Source: Paguma larvata
Taxonomy: Eukaryota > Chordata > Mammalia > Carnivora > Viverridae
NCBI GenBank assembly: GCA_030068075.1
Contig: CM057832.1
Coordinates: 81,900,002 to 81,964,001 of the forward strand
DNA length: 64,000 bases
Direction: 5' to 3'
Position numbers and translations under genes: made by a program. Positions 58,640 to 64,000 of this stretch are shown piece by piece. The notes under the pieces were generated by a model. The model saw nothing but the letters and a program-made list of their open reading frames with translations. It was not told the DNA's origin and did not search any database. Every line of letters begins with the position of its first letter. Within the stretch, counting starts at the first letter, position 1.

Positions 58640-58920
58640 CATGGACCCTGGAACAAGAGCAGCAGCATGAGTTCTGACTGCTCCACGTACTATGTGACCC
58701 AAGGCAGCAGAGTTACTTGACCTCCTTGTTCCTTCACCTACAAAAAGGAATTAGAAATAGTGCAGTAGGGCCCATCCTATTATCTTCCTCATTTCTGTCT
58801 TAGAGATGAAGAAACAGGTTAGGGTGGGTGGTTATTAGAATTGAGTTAATTCATGTAAGTAAATCACTTAATACCTGGCACAGGGGAGGTTCTCAGATTG
58901 TTAGTTGTTACTATAACCAT
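58640..58920 (-). mobile_element. MIR, antisense
   Basis: The words 'gttctgactgctccacgtac', 'tatgtgacccaaggcagcag', 'cctccttgttccttcaccta' and 'aatacctggcacaggggagg' follow antisense MIR order. The middle looks rearranged, with a second piece of MIR core ('cttagagatgaagaaacagg') in the other orientation. Confidence 0.65.
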
Positions 58921-58974
58921 TGTCTTTTCCAAAAAACTGAATTTCCCTTCCCATTTATTTTGTGGCATTAGTTG

Positions 58975-59125
58975 AAAAAGGGGGACACTAAAGTCAGAGA
59001 TTTCGTTTGCCACTTACTTGACCTTGGTTAAGTTACTCCCACCATTTGATTTGGTTTCCTTGTCGATGAGATGTTAACACTAACGACAATATGTGTCATA
59101 CTGTACATGTTCAATAAATGTCAGT
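58975..59125 (-). mobile_element. MIR, antisense, second copy
   Basis: The words 'cacttacttgaccttggtta', 'gatttggtttccttgtcgat', 'gagatgttaacactaacgac' and 'catgttcaataaatgtcagt' follow antisense MIR to its end. Confidence 0.65.
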
Positions 59126-62099
59126 TTTCTTCTTCCCTCTGTTTATGTGCAGACCTCATAAGACAAAGAGACAATCTACATGGACTTGTTATTGGGAAGA
59201 AAATCCTTTTTCCAAATTATATAAAAAATAATGGATAATAGTGAAGGCTTTTAGCTAAGAAAAAGTATTTAATGAATATAAAAACCTCAAATCTCTGCTT
59301 TGCTCCTGATAGCTAGAGAGAGATAGGGAGGGGCTATGAGCAGTTTACCGAGGGAGGGCAACATAATCAGCCGTGGATTTTTTACATTTGGAGCCAGAAT
59401 TTAAGTCTGCCACTGCTTGGTTATCTTCTTTGTAAAACCCTCTAAGTTACCAGGAGGAAATGGGAATAAACAAGAACCAGGGATACAGTCCCTTTTTGTA
59501 AAGAGTTGATAGCCCATTTAGAGGTATACAGTCCCACATAAACCCAACCAGATGAGGATACCTCTAGTGACCAAGAGATAAGAGGAGAAAGGGAAGGGAG
59601 GCATGTGACTTTGTAGAGAAGACCCATGAAGTCTCATGAGACCAAATGAGCCACTATCTTTGATCCAGGGTATAAAAAGTATAAAAAGTACTATGACTTT
59701 TTAACTCCAGGGAAAGGAAGAGCAAAGACTTAATTAGAAGACATATTATTTCCCATTGCAAACTATAGTTAGACAGGTATAATAATCATTTATATATTGA
59801 TGTAAATTGCATATGAAGCTGAGTACCATAACATTTCATAAAATTCAAATTGTATCGTTAATAAGGTGAATACCCACCAGAATAAATAACCACCCAATTT
59901 ATGCGGTCTTATTTGGAGGATGACTCAAAACCCACGAACCTAATTCTTGGTAGAAATGTTGCATTGGAGACAGACATGAGCAAGCTTCTGATACATTGAT
60001 AAAGTATCCCCAGGACATAACTGTAGGCTGAAGAAGTCTTTAAGTTGAGAGCTTGCTCCTCTGAATGTCATTTTGAAGTGTCCGCATGGAGGGTATGTCT
60101 ATGATGAAATAAAATAATTAGTAAATTTCAGGAGGACAGGGAGATAATTTTGCTCCTAATTCTTCGAGACATCTCTGGGTAAAGCTTTATTATTTTTGAT
60201 ACTCATTTGGTTTGGCTTTACTAAGCTGCATACCAAAAGTGCAGAAACCAAATCTTTCCTTATTCTATTCCCTTATTATGAAATGCTTAGAAGTGTACAG
60301 TATCCTTTGGGTACTTTATAAATGTTTATTCATCCCTGAGGGGATGAATTACACATAAAGTATTCTGCTTATCTTGTAAGAAATTATTCTAATCTAGTAG
60401 TAATAGCTCTTAACCCAAGGTGTAACTTTGCTTTGCTAGCATGGTGTGGACTACAGAAACTGGCCGCTGAGAGGATTATGTGTAAATGAGACCAAGGTAA
60501 CATCTGGGATTGGTGGCCATCTGGTTCAAAGAAAGTGAGACCTGTTACTGGTCTGTGCAAAGTTGATTGCTTCCAGACCTTCTGTTCTCACCAAGCTTTT
60601 CCTAGCTATTGGAAGCCCAATGAAACTTCCTCACAGTAAGGCTGAACACAGCTGCGTGGAGTCCCTGGAATAAGCTTGACAGCTTTGGACCATTTAGGCA
60701 AAGAGCAGTGTATTTAACCCAGTATCCCAGGTGTTCAATGGCCCATTTGCCATTGGTTTCCAAGACTCAAGTTCTGTAATGGAATGATAGAGAAGTGCAC
60801 CAGGGATCCTGCAGGAAAGGATTCATTCATCAAGGTCAGGCCAGGAGTGGGGGATGGTTGAAAGAACTGGGAACATAGAAAGTAAGTATCTACTCTGCCA
60901 AATATGTCTTTCTGACCTCCTTTCTAAGAATCATCTTGTTTTCCTCTTACTCTGAATAGGAAGTTCTAAACTATATTAGACTGAACACCTCTTTTTCCCC
61001 ATTATGGATATTTATAATACCCCATGTTGTATCCTGAAGTGCAAGTGTGTTAAATAATCTGTCTGTACCTACATTGACAAAAGTCAATGAAATGCTTTAA
61101 CTAAATTGAAAAAAATAAAAATATAAGAGAAGTTCTTAATTGTAAAACAGCATGTGTTTGAACATATCTATTTTGATGTACCAATGAAGTATAAATCACA
61201 GTGTTACCTGTATAAATAATCAGCACCAAGCTGCAAATGCAGATTGATACTAAATTATCTTAAGTAGTATTGTTATTGGTGATGCAGTTTCTCTGAAATG
61301 GTGAGTGCCTCTTGGTAAATACTCAACAACATAAAGCGATCTTCCCTTGATTTGCAAGGTAGCTGCATACCTAGAAAATTCAGCATATGTTAGAGTGAAG
61401 CAAAAAATACATTTGTCTATATTTAAAATGGAGTTAGGATCTAGGCTTGGCTAATTCTAAACAGATGTTTCATCTATATGGATATCTGGCAAGATGTGTA
61501 GAAATTGTGAGAGCTGTGAAAAAATTCTTCACTGGAAGAGACTGTTTCATACAGTGTATAGCAGTTTGCATCTTCGGCCACATCCACGAATACCAGTAGT
61601 GGTCTCTACCCTGCAATCCCACAGTCATAGTGACAAGCAAAAGCTCTCTCTCCAATTTCATAAACAGCCTGGAAGATAGTTGTGTTTGTCCAACTGCTCA
61701 GAAAGCAAATGCCATGATGAGATTAGACATGGAGAGATTTACTGTGAGGAAAAGTTGGGGGGGTCCAGAAGGAGCTGCGAGTGCCATCAGATCCCCATTG
61801 CAGGTTTGAGCCCTATGGGGAGAGATTGCAGGAAGGAAAGAAAGAAAGCCTTTAGACTATAATGCACTTCTACAAAAGTTTTGGCAGGGTCTGCAAGGAT
61901 CCAAAGTTGCCCCTCAGAGAAGTTTTACTTCTTCCAGGACCTGATTTAGCTTCCTTGCTGGACTCAGTCATTGGCTGCGAGCCACCCATGGGAATCATGG
62001 TCTTGGCACAAGCAAGGATGAAATTTGGGGCACAGACCTCCATCCCTCAGCACTCCAGGAGGGGACTCGAGAGATACATTTTCCTGTAACCACATCAGC
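59126..62099. other. Unassigned sequence, 3.0 kb
   Basis: No repeat, exon or RNA gene is recognised. The open frames are all under about 75 codons. It is one of the least repeat-disturbed stretches in the window. Confidence 0.45.
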
Positions 62100-62215
62100 A
62101 TTCCTCCTCTCTACTTACTTAACTTTACCTGTATGTCAGCTCAAATTCCATCTCTCATCTAAAAATTTTCTCCAACACTTCTTCCATACACTTGGGACAA
62201 GTACTTTTGACCTAT
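62100..62215 (+). mobile_element. Possible LINE-2 fragment, sense
   Basis: The words 'gtcagctcaaattccatctc' and 'aaattttctccaacacttct' resemble the L2 ORF region that ends 'caggtctcagctcaaatgtc'. It is short and uncertain. Confidence 0.4.
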
Positions 62216-63504
62216 TCTTCCCATTGGCAGTAAGTGTAGATAGTTGATGCTTGGCATTCATAGGTGAGCAACTCCAGAGGCCCATGATGGTAATAATTTG
62301 AATTTGACTGATATTTTATTTTAAATTCTAAGAACTGTGAGGCTGGTTACGGAAGTGAGGCATGTAGCTAATAATGGAACCTAGTTTATCAGTTATGACT
62401 GGTACCGTGTTCTTTGCAAATACAGCAATTTTAGTACTTATTAAAACTTTCTTTTGAGGTTATTTTTTTCCACTGAAAAACATGTGGACGCCGGTAATGG
62501 AATTGAGAAGCAGCTGAGAAGTTTATAAGGAAGTGATTATTCCTCCCCAGAAATAGGCTACATTATATATAATTTTAGACCTATCTAGGGAAAATCATTT
62601 ATGTGTGAAGGTGCCATTTAAATATTTTTGACCATATTTTATGAGGGAAGTTGTGTGATATATGAATTTTGAGATGCAAAGATGTCTTAGGACATAATTA
62701 TTAGGAAGAGCAAGAGTCTTTTATTCTGTCCAAGTAGTATTTTGTGCATCTTGTTTCACTTCCCTAGGTGGATGTGACTTCCTGAAAATTAGGACAATCT
62801 TATTTCTCCATGGCTCCTAGCATAGATCCTTTTCCAAACATATATTGCTCAATAATATCCAATTTTTCAGGAACAAATAAAGATGACACAATTCATGAGA
62901 AATAATTGGTTATACTCCCAAATGAACTGCAGCAGCTGGAGTGAATATTGGTTTCGGCTGTGTGTGCAGCCCAAATACCAATATGGAGGTCACTCATTCC
63001 ACCAAAAGTAGGTTACAGTCCTTCAGTCATCACTATAGCATGAGCTCCACTAGGAGGCAGCTGGTCAGAAAGCACTCAAATAGAGAATGTTTTAAGCCAT
63101 GTGAGTGGAATGAGAAGCCATTTCCTGGGAAGAAAACTTAGTGGTCACAACACATTTAGTAGATAGCACTGGAGAGAGTGATTGCCTTTAAGTAACATAG
63201 ATAGTCCTCTATTTAAAGGGTTCTGGAACTTCTGAACTGCACACTGGTAATCTGGGATCTTGATTTGGGTAAGTGACTGTCATTGTACAGAATACCGTGG
63301 AGAAGGGCATCATAAAGGTGACACAAAAGAGGAGAAACAAAACCAGGATCCTGGAGAAATCCAGGAGGGTCATTAACTGAACTTTACCCATCGCTGAGCT
63401 CAGCTGGAGTCGTGAGGATAAAGGACTAGAAATCCACAGTCAAGTTGCATATACACAGTCTAGGTAGGGAGGCATGGTTATGTACCTCATTTTCATTTCA
63501 TACA
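62216..63504. other. Unassigned sequence
   Basis: No gene or repeat recognised in 1.3 kb. Confidence 0.4.
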
Positions 63505-63520
63505 GAAAGTTGAATAATTT

Positions 63521-63735
63521 TGAGATGCCTGAGTGGCTCAGTCAGTTGGGCATCTGACTTCAGTTCTAGTCATGATCCCATGGTTCATGGGTTCCAGCCC
63601 TACATCGGGCTCTATGCTGACAGCTTGGAGTTTGAAGCCTGTTTCAAATTCTGTGTGTGTGTTTCCCTCTCTGCCCCTCCCTCTCTCGTGCTCTGTCTCT
63701 CAAAAATAAACAGTTAAAAATTATTTAAAAAAAAG
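63521..63735 (+). mobile_element. Felid-type SINE with perfect 16-bp TSD
   Basis: Sense copy: 'gagatgcctgagtggctcag', 'catgggttccagccctacat', 'tgctgacagcttggagtttg', a short GT run inside the pyrimidine block, and a 'aaaaataaacagtt' tail with A-runs. It is flanked by the perfect duplication 'gaaagttgaataattt' at 63505-63520 and 63736-63751. Confidence 0.96.
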
Positions 63736-63751
63736 GAAAGTTGAATAATTT

Positions 63752-64000
63752 CTGAGTTAAAACATCCTACCATGTTTTGCCATAGAAAAGGAACAAACCT
63801 CGTATCCTGGTCTGACTGTTATATACCAGATGCTGCTGCTTGGATTGGGTTAACTCAAGCAAGGTCTCTCCCTTTAGTGAATGCTGTTTCAGTAAAGTTC
63901 ATTTCTGTCTTGGTAGATTGTTGATTACACCAATTTTAAAAGAAGCAGAAAAATCATATGTATTTTCCAAAAGGATTCAGTAGTAGGTCAGTCCTATGTG
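63752..64000. other. Unassigned sequence at the window end
   Basis: Nothing recognised. Confidence 0.4.

Noticed and set aside
1..64000. CRISPR array, operons, phage or integron-like systems
   Set aside because: No regularly spaced direct repeats, no ribosome-binding sites and no bacterial genes. All the repeats found are mammalian interspersed or simple repeats.

Overview
This 64-kb window is AT-rich, repeat-dense nuclear DNA from a placental mammal, most likely a cat (Felidae). The main lineage evidence is about 17 copies of a tRNA-derived SINE. Its head reads like 'gcctgggtggctcagtcgg', it has pol III A-box and B-box motifs, a pyrimidine-rich middle and an 'aaataaataaac' tail. That head and tail match the felid/feliform CAN-SINE and not the dog version. 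Two young LINE-1 inserts of a carnivore type agree. I recognised no host protein-coding exon, tRNA, rRNA or other RNA gene, no CpG island and no prokaryotic feature. The window is intergenic or intronic, and the sequence alone cannot say which.

Layout. 1-10 kb: mostly unassigned sequence with L2 and MIR fossils, one hAT-like DNA transposon and three SINEs. 10.8-11.5 kb: a young LINE-1 insertion with an inverted 5' part. 11.5-20.7 kb: unassigned sequence with L2 fragments, two SINEs and a (CT)n tract. 20.8-21.2 kb: two adjacent hAT-like elements whose junction is duplicated. 23.3-24.2 and 39.65-40.28 kb: two copies of one TIR/TA DNA transposon family. 25.4-25.8 kb: a LINE-1 3' end followed by an AT repeat.

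26.3-36.3 kb is an old minus-strand LINE-1 complex. A SINE, a short LINE-1 fragment, a 65-bp mini-SINE and a young plus-strand LINE-1 are nested in it. The young copy is twin-primed and keeps a 563-codon open ORF2 fragment. 36.4-37.05 kb holds an old plus-strand retroelement 3' end. 38.5-42.2 kb holds L2, MIR and the second TIR transposon. 42.5-43.8 kb is a cluster of three SINEs. 44.4-48.8 kb holds three old LINE-1 fragments. 48.8-64 kb is mostly unassigned, with SINEs, MIR, L2 and one more LINE-1 tail.

There are no gene networks to describe. What the window offers is a layered record of retrotransposition. Ancient L2, MIR, hAT and TIR elements are overlain by old LINE-1s, then by SINEs and two young LINE-1 inserts. 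Many of the insertions are dated or ordered by visible target-site duplications (TSDs) and nesting. I found no previously undescribed biological system. The most informative items are the two twin-primed LINE-1 inserts, each with a short microhomology at the second priming site, the 65-bp mini-SINE with its own TSD, and the perfect 77-bp tandem duplication.
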